Notes: generated from the sequence alone by a model not told the origin. Shown: positions 8,202-17,315, numbered from the stretch's first letter. The stretch: 64,000 nt of DNA from Pelobacter propionicus DSM 2379 (GCF_000015045.1 NC_008609.1:3200001-3264000); one strand, 5' to 3'. Numbers and translations: made by a program.

Positions 8202-10568
8202 TTACCTGCGCAAGGTGACCACCGTGGCGCCATCCCGCCCCTCATGGGCGTTTCCGGGACGGAACTCCTCCACCAGCTGGTGATGTGCCAGATGCTCCCG
8301 CACCGCCTGACGCAGTCGTCCCGAACCAAGGCCATGGATGATGCGCACCTCGGAAAAGGAGCCCAGGGAGGCCTGGCTGAGAAAGGGGTCCAGGAGCGCC
8401 AGCGCTTCCTCCACCCGCAGGCCGATCAGCTTCAGCTCCCGCTCCCCCTCCTCGACCGCCTGCACCCTCCAGTCACCTCCCGATGGCCGAGTCGCCGTGC
8501 CGCCTGTTTGTTTCAACGGTGCCACCAGATCGCTGAGCGGCACCTCCAGCTCCATGCTGCCGGCCCTGACCCGCGCCCTGCCCTGTTTGGGGAGCAGCTG
8601 GAGCACGCGACCGTCGTGCCCCAGGGAGCGGATGCGCACGCTGTCACCCTCGGCCACCTCGCCCAGGGGCTGATCGTCACCGGCCAGATCCCGGGGGCTG
8701 AGCTGTTCGGTGACCTCGGCCTCCACGCGGCGCAGCTTCTCGATGCTCTCGCTGCGGCGTTCGCGCCGATACTCGTCCAAAAGCTCGTTCATGCGGCGCC
8801 GGGCCGTGGAGATCACCTCCCGCGCATCGGCCCAGGCTTTTTCCCGCGTCTCCTGCCTGGCCTGTTCGATAGTAGCGCTGCGGGCTTCCAGCTCCCTACG
8901 GATGGCCCTGACCTGCTCCCGTTCCCGCTCAAGTTGGGCAGCGCCATGCTCCAGCTCCCCCCGCTTGCGGTGCAACTCGGCCAAGAGACTGGTGAACTCT
9001 TCGCTGGCCGTTCCCAGCATCTCCCGGGCAAAGCTGATCACCCGGTCGGGCATGCCGTAGCGCCGGGCGATCTCGATGGCATGGGAATGTCCCGGCTGTC
9101 CGCTGATCAGGCGGTAGAGCGGCGTGTAGGTCTCGGCGTCGTACTCCATGCCGGCGTTGACCATCCCCTCCGTGGCATGGACATAACCGATGATCTCCGA
9201 CAGGTGAGTGGTGGCGATGACCATGGCGCCCCGCTCCCGCAATTCCCGCAGCACGCCGCAGGCGATGGCCGCCCCCTGCTGCGGCTCCGTTCCCGCGCCC
9301 AGTTCGTCCAGCAGCACCAGGGAGCGCGGCCCCGCCTGCTCCAGTATGGCGGCGACGCGGGACACATGGGCGGAGAAGGTGGAGAGGCTCTGTTCGATGG
9401 ACTGTTCGTCCCCCATATCCACCAGCAGGTCGTCCAGCAGGGGAAAGGTGGAGCTGGCGCCATCGGCCGGCACCGGCATGCCGCACAGCGCCATGAGCAC
9501 CAGCACCCCGGCAGTTTTCAGGGCGATGGTCTTGCCGCCGGCATTGGGCCCGGTGATCACCATGACCGTCCCCTCGCCCCCCAACTGCAGGTCCAGCGGC
9601 TCCACCCGGGAAAGCGCCCCCTGGGCCTGGAGCATCAGCAGCAACGGGTGGCGCGCCCCGGCCAGGCGCAGCACCCCTTCGCCGTTCAGGCTGGGGGGTT
9701 CCAGGGCATGGGTGTCGGCGAAGCGGGCGATACTGGCAAGCTCATCCAGGGTCAGCAGGGTTTCGAAACAGGCGCTGATCTCGGCCGCATCCTGGCGGAT
9801 CCAGGACGAAAGCTGGCGGAGGATGCGGATCTCCTCGGCCTTTTCCTCGGCGCTCAGGTTTTCCAGCTCGTTGACGAAGGGGATGATCTCCAGCGGTTCC
9901 ATGAAGGCGGTCTCCCCCGACGAGGAGACGTCGTGCACCACCCCCTTGACCATCCCCTTGGAATCCATGCGCACCGGGATAACCCAGCGCCCCGAACGCT
10001 GGGTTATGAAATCGTCCTGCAGAAAGATCTCGATATTGTTGTCGCGGACGATCTCCTCGATCTTCTTGCGGATGCGGGATGCCAGCGAACGCTTTGCGCG
10101 GCGGATCTCCCGTAATGCCGTGGAGGCGCTGTCCATGATGCCGCCGTCCTGATCGATGGAGGCGGCCAGCGGCTCCAGGATATCGGCGAAGCCCTTCAGG
10201 GGGGGATCGAGTCCCTTGAGCAGCGGGATGTCGTTGCGGGGCGCGAACTGACGGGCGATGTCGCCGAAGATCTCCAGCACCGGGATGAAGATCAAAAGCT
10301 CCCGCGGCCCCAGAAAGGCGCCAACCGGCCGGAGCAGCTCCATGAGCGGCCGGATATCCTGGAAGGGCTGCAGACGCAGGGCAATGCCCTGGCTGGCAAG
10401 GGAGCGAATCTCCTCGATGCGTCCGGAGATGGAGGCAATAGCCCCCCCGTCGCTCAACGGCACGGTATCCATAAGCCGGGCGGCCGTAACCTCGCTGTGA
10501 ACATGGCCGGAGATTTCAGCCAGAATCTTGTCGAATTCCAGGCGCTTCAGGGTTTGGTGACTGATCAT
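8202..10568 (-). CDS. mutS2: MutS2 (MutS-type ATPase with C-terminal Smr domain)
   Basis: This is a 788-residue MutS2, known in other bacteria for suppressing recombination or rescuing collided ribosomes. It has the core and clamp domains, the Walker A motif GPNAGGKT near residue 340, the Walker B motif LVLLDELGAGTEP, and then a long coiled coil (about 510-620). A KOW-like segment (EGDSVRIRSLGHDGRV) follows, and a C-terminal Smr domain with IIHGLGSGRLR. In the Smr domain the usual LDLR motif reads LIGLR, so the common Asp is absent. The ATG overlaps the stop of the release-factor-like gene (ATGA), which fits a ribosome-rescue operon. Confidence 0.96.
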   Translation of the reverse strand: MISHQTLKRLEFDKILAEISGHVHSEVTAARLMDTVPLSDGGAIASISGRIEEIRSLASQGIALRLQPFQDIRPLMELLRPVGAFLGPRELLIFIPVLEIFGDIARQFAPRNDIPLLKGLDPPLKGFADILEPLAASIDQDGGIMDSASTALREIRRAKRSLASRIRKKIEEIVRDNNIEIFLQDDFITQRSGRWVIPVRMDSKGMVKGVVHDVSSSGETAFMEPLEIIPFVNELENLSAEEKAEEIRILRQLSSWIRQDAAEISACFETLLTLDELASIARFADTHALEPPSLNGEGVLRLAGARHPLLLMLQAQGALSRVEPLDLQLGGEGTVMVITGPNAGGKTIALKTAGVLVLMALCGMPVPADGASSTFPLLDDLLVDMGDEQSIEQSLSTFSAHVSRVAAILEQAGPRSLVLLDELGAGTEPQQGAAIACGVLRELRERGAMVIATTHLSEIIGYVHATEGMVNAGMEYDAETYTPLYRLISGQPGHSHAIEIARRYGMPDRVISFAREMLGTASEEFTSLLAELHRKRGELEHGAAQLEREREQVRAIRRELEARSATIEQARQETREKAWADAREVISTARRRMNELLDEYRRERRSESIEKLRRVEAEVTEQLSPRDLAGDDQPLGEVAEGDSVRIRSLGHDGRVLQLLPKQGRARVRAGSMELEVPLSDLVAPLKQTGGTATRPSGGDWRVQAVEEGERELKLIGLRVEEALALLDPFLSQASLGSFSEVRIIHGLGSGRLRQAVREHLAHHQLVEEFRPGNAHEGRDGATVVTLRR

Positions 10569-10918
10569 GCGTCCTTCTTCTCTGCCCGCCTTCTGCGACG
10601 GTTCTTCTGTTTGCGCAGGCGCGCGATGCGCCGCATTTCTCCGGTCTCTGCTCCAGTCTGGGCCTCGATGCGCTCCAGGAGCTCCCGGCGTGCCAGGAAA
10701 CGGTTCACCGACTGGCTGCGCTCACGGGAGGCCGACACGCAGATGCCGCTGGGGATATGCCGCAGAAAGACCGAGGAGGAAGTCTTGTTGACATGCTGGC
10801 CGCCGCTGCCCGAGGAGCGGACGAACTGTTCCTCCAGATCCTCCTCCCGTACGTTCAGCCGGGCCATCTCCCGCTGCAGCCAGCGGTTCTTCTCCTCGCT
10901 CACGGCGAAGCCGGCCAT
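10565..10918 (-). CDS. Peptide chain release factor-like protein (GGQ domain only)
   Basis: This is a small protein of about 117 residues carrying the class I release-factor catalytic domain: RSSGSGGQHVNKTSSSVFL contains the GGQ tripeptide that hydrolyses peptidyl-tRNA. Codon-recognition domains are absent. A very basic tail (RKQKNRRRRRAEKKD) is the kind of segment that in ArfB-like rescue factors enters the mRNA channel. It is therefore likely a stalled-ribosome rescue factor, and its coupling to mutS2 (ATGA overlap) supports this. The ATG at 10918 lies 2 bases after the upstream stop; a GTG at 10924 overlapping that stop is the alternative. Confidence 0.88.
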   Translation of the reverse strand: MAGFAVSEEKNRWLQREMARLNVREEDLEEQFVRSSGSGGQHVNKTSSSVFLRHIPSGICVSASRERSQSVNRFLARRELLERIEAQTGAETGEMRRIARLRKQKNRRRRRAEKKDA

Positions 10919-10920
10919 GG

Positions 10921-12156
10921 TCACAGATTCCCGGAGCGCCAGCCAAAGGCCCTCACCTGGGCAGCCAGCACATCCTCCAGGGTGAGCCCCATTTCGACGA
11001 AGCAGCGGGATGTCTCACCAAAGTCGGATTCCACCTCTTCCACCAGCTCGGCCAGCCGCAACAGCTCACCAAGAATACCGCTCCGCTCGGCCAGGGCATC
11101 CCTGACCTCATCGGAAAGATGCAGACTGGCAATGACCTCGTCGATGGAAATGGTATAGATAGTTTCCAGAAGCGAGAGGATACCGATCATGAAGGCCTGA
11201 TCGGCGGCTTCCGGGTTATCGCGCAACCGCGGCACCTGCCCGGCCAGATGCTCCATGAAGACGGCCCGCACCGCGGCCATCTCCACCAGGGGGTTCTCCA
11301 GCCCGCTGCTGTCACCCAAGGCGAACAGGCAGAGCTGCACCCAGCGCTTGATCTGCTGCCTCCCCAGGCTTGACACGGCATGGCGCACGTTCTGGACCCT
11401 GACCCGCATCCCCAGCGATACCGAGTTGACCAGCAGCAACAGCTTGTACGTCAGGCCGGGGCTTTGGCGAAAAGCATGCTCGATGTCGCTTATGTCGGCA
11501 TCGTCCATGAGCAGGCGCATCAACTTCAGCAGGTGCGCCCCCGCATCGCCGAACGGTTTCTTCTCCATCAGGGACGGCTTGGCGAAGTAGTACCCCTGGA
11601 AGTATTCGAATCCCATGTCGCGGCAGCGCAGGTACTGGTCACGGCTTTCCACCTTTTCAGCCAGCAGCTTGACGGAATAGGAACTGAAGCGCTCAACCAT
11701 CTCCTGCAGATGCTCAACCGGCGACTGGAACAGGTCAACTTTGACGATATCAACAATGCCGTACAGCTCATTGTAGAGCGGATCGAACTCATGATCGTCC
11801 AGCGCCAGGGTAAACCCCTCGTGCTTCAAAAAGCGGCAGCGTTCCACCAACCCGGGGGTGACCTGCAGGGTTTCCAGCAGTTCCAGCACGACCCGCTCCC
11901 GCGGCAGGATAGCGATGGAGTCGCTCATCAGCAGGTCCAGCTCCATGTTGCTGAACCCCCGGTGTCCCCCCAGGATCTGTTCGAGGCCGAATCCGGACAG
12001 GGTATTGACAATCACCCTGGCCGTGGCGTAGGAGGCGCTCCAGACCGATGCCGTATCCAGGGACGCAGCCGAGCGGAAGAGGAGTTCATAGGCGACAACC
12101 TCTTCATTCCTGTCCAGGATCGGCTGCCTGCCGATCAGATAGTTTCCGTTCTCCAT
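10921..12156 (-). CDS. EAL-HDOD (YuxH/CdgJ-type) signalling protein
   Basis: This 411-residue protein has an N-terminal EAL-like domain (about 1-200) and a C-terminal HDOD domain (about 205-400). The EAL signature is degraded: the expected Glu-Ala-Leu appears as YELL in VAYELLFRSA, so c-di-GMP hydrolysis is unlikely and a binding or regulatory role is more probable. Segments such as ALDDHEFDPLYNELYGIVDIVKVD-like folds and LAEKVES are kept. The start at 12156 follows GGTGAG at about 7 bases. It is first in a six-gene minus-strand run with the release-factor-like protein and mutS2. HDOD-EAL proteins act in motility or stress signalling elsewhere. Confidence 0.9.
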   Translation of the reverse strand: MENGNYLIGRQPILDRNEEVVAYELLFRSAASLDTASVWSASYATARVIVNTLSGFGLEQILGGHRGFSNMELDLLMSDSIAILPRERVVLELLETLQVTPGLVERCRFLKHEGFTLALDDHEFDPLYNELYGIVDIVKVDLFQSPVEHLQEMVERFSSYSVKLLAEKVESRDQYLRCRDMGFEYFQGYYFAKPSLMEKKPFGDAGAHLLKLMRLLMDDADISDIEHAFRQSPGLTYKLLLLVNSVSLGMRVRVQNVRHAVSSLGRQQIKRWVQLCLFALGDSSGLENPLVEMAAVRAVFMEHLAGQVPRLRDNPEAADQAFMIGILSLLETIYTISIDEVIASLHLSDEVRDALAERSGILGELLRLAELVEEVESDFGETSRCFVEMGLTLEDVLAAQVRAFGWRSGNL

Positions 12157-12287
12157 GGAGATCTCACCCGGCTTGTTATTCGTGGATGCTTGCGGATGTG
12201 CCCGAATCCGACACAAGGGAGCAAATTGTACCAGCAATTTTCAGCTTTTAAAATCACTATTCAGGCCGAGGCGAAAACCGATCGCTG

Positions 12288-12316
12288 TTGCCGAACGTTC
12301 CCCGAAATGCTATACA
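12288..12316 (+). promoter_or_regulatory. Sigma70-type promoter for the acyltransferase gene
   Basis: TTGCCG at 12288-12293, a 17-base spacer, and TATACA at 12311-12316. Transcription would start near 12323, which supports the GTG at 12366 as the start of the downstream gene. Confidence 0.6.
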
Positions 12317-12365
12317 TGACAGCTATTATTCATTCCCTTCAGAATTCCTTGAGGATGGTCGTTAC

Positions 12366-13019
12366 GTGAACACATCGTTTCTGCGGCGCAGCTGGGTCAC
12401 TTTTTCAACCTACATAGTCGGTTTCTATGCATCAGGTCTCAACCGCTTCGTCATCAAGGGGGCCGACAACATTCCCGCCTCCGGCGGCGTACTACTGGCA
12501 GCCAACCACATCTCGGCCTATGAGACGATCTTCCTTCCCTGGGCCATTGTCCGCCACCACCCCTTCCAGATGGTCTGGGCACCGGCCAAGGAGGAGCTGT
12601 TCGCCAAACCGCTCCAGCGCCTGATCTACTCTTCCTGGGGCGCCTTCCCGGTCAGGCGCGGGCGTGACGTCAAGGCCAACCGGGTCATCGAGAACCTGCT
12701 CAAGGATCAGAAGGTCATGCTCTTCCCCGAGGGGACCCGGCACCGGGACGGCCGACTGGGCAAAGGCAACCGTGGCGTGGGCAAGATCATCCATGAAACC
12801 AGGCCGGTGATCATCCCCACGGCGCTGGTCGGGCTCAATCGCTGGAAGTTCCCCGGCCTGGGCCAGTCCGCCTGCGTGATCTTCGGAAAACCGCTGGATG
12901 TCAGCGACCTGTACGCCATGCCCAACAGCAAGGAGACCCACCAGTTGATCGTGGAGCGGGTCATGGACGCCATTGCGGAACAACTGAAACAGGAGGGCGC
13001 CTATGTCGGCCAGGCCTGA
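12366..13019 (+). CDS. 1-acyl-sn-glycerol-3-phosphate acyltransferase (PlsC family)
   Basis: This is a 217-residue acyltransferase that would add the second acyl chain to lysophosphatidate at the inner membrane. Motif [13 protein letters not shown], motif [11 protein letters not shown] and motif IV VIIPTAL are present. The catalytic HX4D motif reads NHISAYE (His48, Glu53), with Glu in place of Asp. A hydrophobic segment ([14 protein letters not shown]) lies near the N-terminus. GTG at 12366 is chosen because the promoter lies at 12288-12316; a TTG at 12288 falls inside that promoter. Its last 17 bases overlap the start of rnhA. Confidence 0.88.
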   Translation: MNTSFLRRSWVTFSTYIVGFYASGLNRFVIKGADNIPASGGVLLAANHISAYETIFLPWAIVRHHPFQMVWAPAKEELFAKPLQRLIYSSWGAFPVRRGRDVKANRVIENLLKDQKVMLFPEGTRHRDGRLGKGNRGVGKIIHETRPVIIPTALVGLNRWKFPGLGQSACVIFGKPLDVSDLYAMPNSKETHQLIVERVMDAIAEQLKQEGAYVGQA

Positions 13020-13494
13020 TCAGTCACGAACCGCCGCCCCATCAGCAACGACCTCCCCGGTGGAAATCTACTGCGACGGCGCCTGCAGCGGCAATCCCGG
13101 GCCGGGCGGCTACGGCGCCATCCTGCGCTATAACGGCCATGAGAAGGAAATTCGCGGCAGCGAGGCACATACCACCAACAACCGCATGGAACTGACCGCC
13201 GCCATGGAGGCGCTGCGTCTTTTGACCCGTCCCTGCCGGATCACCATCGTCACCGACTCGCAGTATCTGGTAAAGGGGATGACCGAGTGGATCCAGGGAT
13301 GGCAGCGCAGAGGGTGGCAGAACAGCAAGAAGGAGCCGGTGCTCAACCGCGACCTGTGGGAGGAACTGCTCAAGCTCAGTGCCCATCACGATGTCAGCTG
13401 GCAATGGATTCGCGGCCATGCCGGCCATGCCGAAAACGAGCGCTGCGACAGCCTGGCGCGCCAGGCGATAACAGAGATGAGGGGCGCCCCCTGA
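13003..13494 (+). CDS. rnhA: Ribonuclease HI
   Basis: This 163-residue RNase HI cuts the RNA strand of RNA-DNA hybrids. All four active-site acids are visible: Asp in [15 protein letters not shown], Glu in [13 protein letters not shown], Asp in [11 protein letters not shown] and Asp in ENERCDSLA. The His loop is GHAGHAENE. The first 20 residues are an extra, poorly conserved tail. GGAGGG lies 7 bases before the ATG at 13003, within the 3' end of the acyltransferase gene, so the two are co-translated. Confidence 0.96.
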   Translation: MSARPDQSRTAAPSATTSPVEIYCDGACSGNPGPGGYGAILRYNGHEKEIRGSEAHTTNNRMELTAAMEALRLLTRPCRITIVTDSQYLVKGMTEWIQGWQRRGWQNSKKEPVLNRDLWEELLKLSAHHDVSWQWIRGHAGHAENERCDSLARQAITEMRGAP

Positions 13495-13536
13495 GGAAGT
13501 TCCCGTCGCGCCCGGCAGGAACGGGCGGAGCCAGAT

Positions 13537-13566
13537 AAAAAAAAAGACGCTGTCCAGGGACGCGTC
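13537..13566 (-). terminator. Intrinsic terminator downstream of tRNA-Ser
   Basis: Read on the minus strand, GACGC-GTCC pairs with GGAC-A-GCGTC around a 2-base loop and is followed by nine T residues (plus-strand A run 13537-13545). It sits 34 bases past the tRNA 3' end. Confidence 0.8.
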
Positions 13567-13599
13567 ATTCGTGCCGAAAGGCATCAAACCAGCAAAGTG

Positions 13600-13692
13600 T
13601 GGCGGAGAGAGAGGGATTCGAACCCTCGATACCGGTTTCCCAGTATACTCGCTTAGCAGGCGAGCGCCTTCGACCTACTCGGCCATCTCTCC
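13600..13692 (-). tRNA. tRNA-Ser (anticodon GCT)
   Basis: The minus strand gives a 93-base class II tRNA. The acceptor GGAGAGA pairs with TCTCTCC, the discriminator is G, and CCA is encoded. The anticodon arm is CTCGCCTGCTAAGCGAG with GCT at 13657-13655. A long variable arm (GTATACTGGGAAACCGGTAT) and the TTCGAATC T-loop follow. Confidence 0.96.
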
Positions 13693-13723
13693 GCAATCAT
13701 TTGCCCTCTAAAACGGAGCATTG

Positions 13724-13752
13724 TTAGTATCACGCACTCTGCCAAAAATCAA
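13724..13752 (-). promoter_or_regulatory. Likely promoter of tRNA-Ser
   Basis: On the minus strand TTGATT (13752-13747), a 17-base spacer and TACTAA (13729-13724) place a start about 25 bases before the mature tRNA. Confidence 0.5.
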
Positions 13753-13754
13753 GC

Positions 13755-13790
13755 CAAAAGAACGTTCCCCCCGGGCGCAGCGGGGGAAAC
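13755..13790 (-). terminator. Probable terminator after mglA
   Basis: On the minus strand a G/C stem of TTCCCCCG with CGGGGGGAA is followed by CGTTCTTTT. It lies about 28 bases beyond the mglA stop; the T tract is modest. Confidence 0.55.
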
Positions 13791-13817
13791 GGCACACCAC
13801 CGGAACCAGACCGGGAG

Positions 13818-14405
13818 CTACTTACCCTTTTTAAGATCAATCAGTATAAGCTTTGCTACCGCCTTGAGGGTCTCGAAGACCCCTTCGCCGGTAGTGGCGC
13901 AGGCCTCGAAATCGGGAACATTGGTAGTGTTCAGTTCGCGTCGCATCTGCTCCACCGGCATGACATTGGGGAGGTCGCGCTTGTTGTACTGGACCACATA
14001 GGGAAGAGTGTCCAGATCATACCCCTGCTCCTTGAGGTTGAACCGCAGGTTGTCCAGGGACTCGATATTGGCGTCCTCACGCTCCTCCTGGGAATCCGCC
14101 ACAAACACCACGCCATCGACCCCCTTCAGAATCAGCTTGCGGGAGGCATCGTAAAAGACCTGGCCGGGAACCGTGTAGAGATGAAAACGGGTCTTGAAGC
14201 CCCGGATCTCCCCCAGGGCCAGGGGGAGGAAATCGAAGAACAGGGTCCGCTCCGTCTCGGTGGCCAGGCTGATCATCTTGCCCCGGGAGTCGGGCGCCGT
14301 CTTCTGGTACACGAACTGAAGGTTCGTGGTCTTGCCGCACAGACCCGGACCATAGTAGACGATCTTGCAGTTTATTTCGCGGGAGGCATAGTTGATGAAG
14401 GACAT
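13818..14405 (-). CDS. mglA: MglA-like Ras-family GTPase
   Basis: This 195-residue small GTPase is homologous to MglA, which sets front-rear polarity or positions motility machinery in Myxococcus and relatives. The P-loop is GPGLCGKTT. The switch II region TVPGQVFYD and the NKRD nucleotide-specificity motif are present. The ATG at 14405 has GAGG about 9 bases upstream. It lies 21 bases after mglB in the same direction; MglB is the GTPase-activating partner of MglA, and that pairing makes the assignment firm. In non-gliding deltaproteobacteria the exact cellular target is unknown. Confidence 0.95.
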   Translation of the reverse strand: MSFINYASREINCKIVYYGPGLCGKTTNLQFVYQKTAPDSRGKMISLATETERTLFFDFLPLALGEIRGFKTRFHLYTVPGQVFYDASRKLILKGVDGVVFVADSQEEREDANIESLDNLRFNLKEQGYDLDTLPYVVQYNKRDLPNVMPVEQMRRELNTTNVPDFEACATTGEGVFETLKAVAKLILIDLKKGK

Positions 14406-14426
14406 CGCTGGGTTACCTCATGGTCA

Positions 14427-14918
14427 TTAGCTGAACAGGTTATCGATATCATCGTCGGTGATCTCGGCAAAGGGGAAGTCCGACACGCCCCGCTTCGCAC
14501 TCTCCTCGCCCTTTTTGAGCAGCCGCTCGAAGATGGCGGAAAGCTCCTCTGACGATTTTTTGACCCGCAAGCGGACAAGCCCCAAAGAAGAGCGGCTGTC
14601 GAACAGCACGACCAGGATAACCCTGCCCCCCACGATGGAGATGTGCAGGTTATCCTTCTCCCCCTCATGGAACAGGATCGAGAATTCCTTTTCACCGATC
14701 AGCTTGGCCAGCCCCCCGGTAGCGGCGATATTTCCGGCGGTGAGCGATGCCAGGGAGGTGGTGTCGAAGCGCTCCACCTCTCCGACTCCCGCAATCAGCT
14801 GCCCGTCCTTGTCAACCAGGAAGATGACCTTGGCGTTTGCTTCCTTCAGCAGCCGTTCAAGAACCTGATTAACTTCCTGAAACTCCTCTTCATACATAAC
14901 CATGTTCGAAGCGGACAT
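14427..14918 (-). CDS. mglB: Roadblock/LC7-domain protein, MglB-like
   Basis: This 163-residue protein has one roadblock/LC7 fold (about residues 8-120), with stretches such as VIFLVDKDGQLIAGVGE and SLASLTAGNIAATGGLAKLI. MglB dimers bind MglA-GTP and stimulate hydrolysis. The last 40 residues form a charged tail (VKKSSEELSAIFERLLKKG), perhaps a helix for partner contact. The start at 14918 is fixed by AAGGAGAGG just upstream; the open frame continues further upstream without a ribosome site. Confidence 0.92.
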   Translation of the reverse strand: MSASNMVMYEEEFQEVNQVLERLLKEANAKVIFLVDKDGQLIAGVGEVERFDTTSLASLTAGNIAATGGLAKLIGEKEFSILFHEGEKDNLHISIVGGRVILVVLFDSRSSLGLVRLRVKKSSEELSAIFERLLKKGEESAKRGVSDFPFAEITDDDIDNLFS

Positions 14919-15151
14919 GCGCCTCTCCTTGCCCTGACGGCTGACGGCCTGAAAATATGAAATTATTTCATCGGGTTTTATATCAGAATCACCACCTCCA
15001 TTCAAGCATATATACTCCGGCAGGACATGCGACCCCATCCGGGGCAATACAAACAGACCGATTATCCGCCGGGAATCTGCTTGAGTTTGCCCCTCCCTTC
15101 GGATAGGATTCCCCGGACACACGCGGCCGGAAGCGGCCATCGAGGAGCGCT

Positions 15152-16228
15152 ATGCAAGCTGAATTCACACCCAAATGGATCGCCTGGGAGACCACGCAGA
15201 AATGCAACCTTCGCTGCGTGCACTGCCGCTGCTCGTCGGAGCTGGATTCATCCCAGGGCGACTTCAGCACCCAGGAGGGGAAGACGCTGCTGAGAGAGAT
15301 CGCCGACTTCTCCAAGCCGGTCGTGGTCCTCTCCGGTGGCGAGCCGCTCATGCGGCCGGACATTTTCGAACTGGCCCGCTGTGGCACCTCACTGGGGCTG
15401 CGCATGTGCATGGCAACCAACGGAAGCCTGGTGACGAAAGAGACCTGCCGCGATATGGCCGGAGCAGACATCAAAATGGTTTCCCTCTCCCTGGACGGCA
15501 GCTCCGCCGCGATACACGACGATTTCCGCCAGTGCCCCGGCGCCTTCGACGGCGTTGTCCGCGCCGCGGAACTGTTCCGCGCACACGGCCAGAAATTCCT
15601 GATCAACTCATCTTTCACCCGGCGCAACCAGCACGACATCGCCGCCACCTTCAGGCTCGCCAAACAGCTGGGCGCCACGGCCTGGTATATGTTCATGATC
15701 GTGCCCACCGGCCGGGGCGAGGAGATCATGAACGAACTGATCAGCAAGGAGGACTACGAGGAGATTCTCGACTGGCATTACCGGCAGGAGAGAGAGGAGG
15801 ATGAGATCCTCATGCGCCCCACCTGCGCGCCCCACTACTACCGCATCGTCCTGCAGAAGGCCAAGATCGAGGGAACAGGCTTCCAGCGCCGTTCCTTAAG
15901 CTTCTCCACCGGCGGCGGCAAGGGATGCATCGCAGCCCAATCCATCTGCCTGATCGACTGCTTCGGAAACGTGAAGCCCTGCTCCTACTTCCACCGCATT
16001 GCCGGCAACGTCAAACAGACCCCCTTCCGCGAGATCTGGGAAAACGCGGAGATCTTCAAAAACCTGCGCGACTTCGCCTCCTACAAGGGGAAGTGCGGCC
16101 AGTGCGAATACCTCTCCGTCTGCGGCGGCTGCCGTGCGCGGGCAGACGCGGTGTATGGCGATTACATGGCAGAGGAGCCCTTCTGCAACCACATCCCACT
16201 CAGGGCCCAACGGGAAGCCGAAAAATAA
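15152..16228 (+). CDS. Radical SAM/SPASM protein, AhbD/NirJ-type heme biosynthesis family
   Basis: This 358-residue enzyme carries the radical SAM cluster motif CNLRCVHC (Cys18, Cys22, Cys25), a GGEP motif in [11 protein letters not shown], and a C-terminal SPASM-type Cys set: [14 protein letters not shown], then [14 protein letters not shown] and a final Cys near EEPFC, which would bind a second 4Fe-4S cluster. The layout matches NirJ/AhbC/AhbD enzymes; AhbD decarboxylates Fe-coproporphyrin III to heme b in the siroheme-dependent route of sulfate reducers and relatives. Which of the three it is cannot be settled here, since no other ahb gene is nearby. GAGGAG precedes the ATG. Confidence 0.85.
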   Translation: MQAEFTPKWIAWETTQKCNLRCVHCRCSSELDSSQGDFSTQEGKTLLREIADFSKPVVVLSGGEPLMRPDIFELARCGTSLGLRMCMATNGSLVTKETCRDMAGADIKMVSLSLDGSSAAIHDDFRQCPGAFDGVVRAAELFRAHGQKFLINSSFTRRNQHDIAATFRLAKQLGATAWYMFMIVPTGRGEEIMNELISKEDYEEILDWHYRQEREEDEILMRPTCAPHYYRIVLQKAKIEGTGFQRRSLSFSTGGGKGCIAAQSICLIDCFGNVKPCSYFHRIAGNVKQTPFREIWENAEIFKNLRDFASYKGKCGQCEYLSVCGGCRARADAVYGDYMAEEPFCNHIPLRAQREAEK

Positions 16229-16261
16229 TCATTTTTTCCTGGATGACAGATAATTTTGCTG

Positions 16262-16291
16262 TTGACAGATCAAGCCATTCCGGGCTATACA
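16262..16291 (+). promoter_or_regulatory. Promoter of tRNA-Phe
   Basis: A perfect TTGACA (16262-16267), an 18-base spacer and TATACA (16286-16291) stand 14 bases before the mature tRNA 5' end. Confidence 0.75.
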
Positions 16292-16304
16292 GAAAAGCCT
16301 TTTC

Positions 16305-16380
<76 letters not shown>

Positions 16381-16389
16381 TTAAACACC

Positions 16390-16425
16390 AAGGCCTTGCG
16401 CTTCCGACCGCAAGGCCTTTTTCTT
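16390..16425 (+). terminator. Intrinsic terminator after tRNA-Phe
   Basis: AAGGCCTTGCG pairs with CGCAAGGCCTT across an 8-base loop and runs into TTTTTCTTT. Confidence 0.88.
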
Positions 16426-16470
16426 TACCCAGCCCCCGTGACCGCCAATGCCCCAAAGAGGTGATCAGCA

Positions 16471-16845
16471 ATGCCCGGATTCGTGACCAGACTGCTGCTT
16501 GTGACGTTCATGCTGCTCCTTCCGCTGACATCAGCCCGTGCGGAGACGGCCAGCAAACCTTCCGAGGAACTGGTCATCGACGTGCGCAGCGAAGCGGAGT
16601 GGAGGCAGGGGCACCTGGAAAACGCCATCCTGATCCCCTACGACCGGATTGGAACCGACATCGCCAGATTCACCGGCGACAAAAATGCCAGGCTGTACCT
16701 GTACTGCCGCAGCGGCAGAAGAACAGCCATCGCCGCCAAGGCCCTGACCAGGGTCGGCTACCGAAACCTGGTCAACCTGGGGACAATGGAGAACGCGGCC
16801 CGGACACTGAAGAGGCGCATCATCAGCGAGACGGCGGCCCCCTGA
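16471..16845 (+). CDS. Periplasmic rhodanese-like protein
   Basis: This 124-residue protein has a cleavable signal peptide (LLLVTFMLLLPLTSARA) and then a single rhodanese domain. The active-site loop is YCRSGRRT with Cys79, the residue that carries persulfide in sulfurtransferases. IDVRSEAEWRQGHLENAI is the typical first block. It is short but complete. AAAGAGGTGATCAGCA supplies the ribosome site. It probably handles sulfane sulfur or a thiol relay in the periplasm; the partner is unknown. It stands alone between tRNA-Phe and hisI. Confidence 0.88.
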   Translation: MPGFVTRLLLVTFMLLLPLTSARAETASKPSEELVIDVRSEAEWRQGHLENAILIPYDRIGTDIARFTGDKNARLYLYCRSGRRTAIAAKALTRVGYRNLVNLGTMENAARTLKRRIISETAAP

Positions 16846-16854
16846 CTGACCTTC

Positions 16855-16883
16855 TTGCATTTTCAGCCGCTGCTCCCTATACT
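16855..16883 (+). promoter_or_regulatory. Promoter of hisI-hisG
   Basis: TTGCAT (16855-16860), a 17-base spacer and TATACT (16878-16883) lie 42 bases before the hisI GTG. Confidence 0.65.
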
Positions 16884-16924
16884 CGCCGCTTCCGCGGCAT
16901 CCACACACGAGCAAGGAGACCAAC

Positions 16925-17302
16925 GTGATTCAGATCGATTTCAACAAGATGGGGGGACTTATCCCCGCCATCATCCAGGACTACCAGAACGGCGAAGTAC
17001 TGATGGTGGCCTTCATGGACGAAAAGACCCTCAACCTGACCCTGGAGACGGGCAAGACCTGGTTCTTCAGCCGCAGCCGCAACAAGTACTGGATGAAGGG
17101 TGAGGAGTCGGGCAACACCCAGGAGGTCATGGAAGTGCTGACCGACTGTGACGCCGATACCGTGGTCATCAAGGTCAAGCAGAACGGCCCGGCCGCCTGC
17201 CATACCGGCAACCGCAGCTGCTTCTACGTGAAATGGGAAAACGGCCAGTGGGTGGAGCACTCCAAACCCCTGTTCGATCCGGCCCAGGTCTACAAGAAGT
17301 AA
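16925..17302 (+). CDS. hisI: Phosphoribosyl-AMP cyclohydrolase
   Basis: This 125-residue HisI catalyses the third step of histidine synthesis, opening the adenine ring of PR-AMP. The magnesium site DCDAD and the zinc Cys in [10 protein letters not shown] are visible, with the typical blocks [14 protein letters not shown] and [15 protein letters not shown]. There is no fused HisE pyrophosphatase domain. The start is GTG at 16925 with CAAGGAG upstream. It is followed 13 bases later by hisG, so two non-adjacent pathway steps share an operon away from any other his gene. Confidence 0.96.
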
Positions 17303-17315
17303 AGGGAGAGGGACA

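Noticed and set aside
8013-10115. 700-codon open frame on the plus strand opposite mutS2
   Set aside because: It is antisense to a clear MutS2 with intact motifs, and long antisense frames are expected at this GC content. The translation is His/Gln/Gly-rich with no domain.
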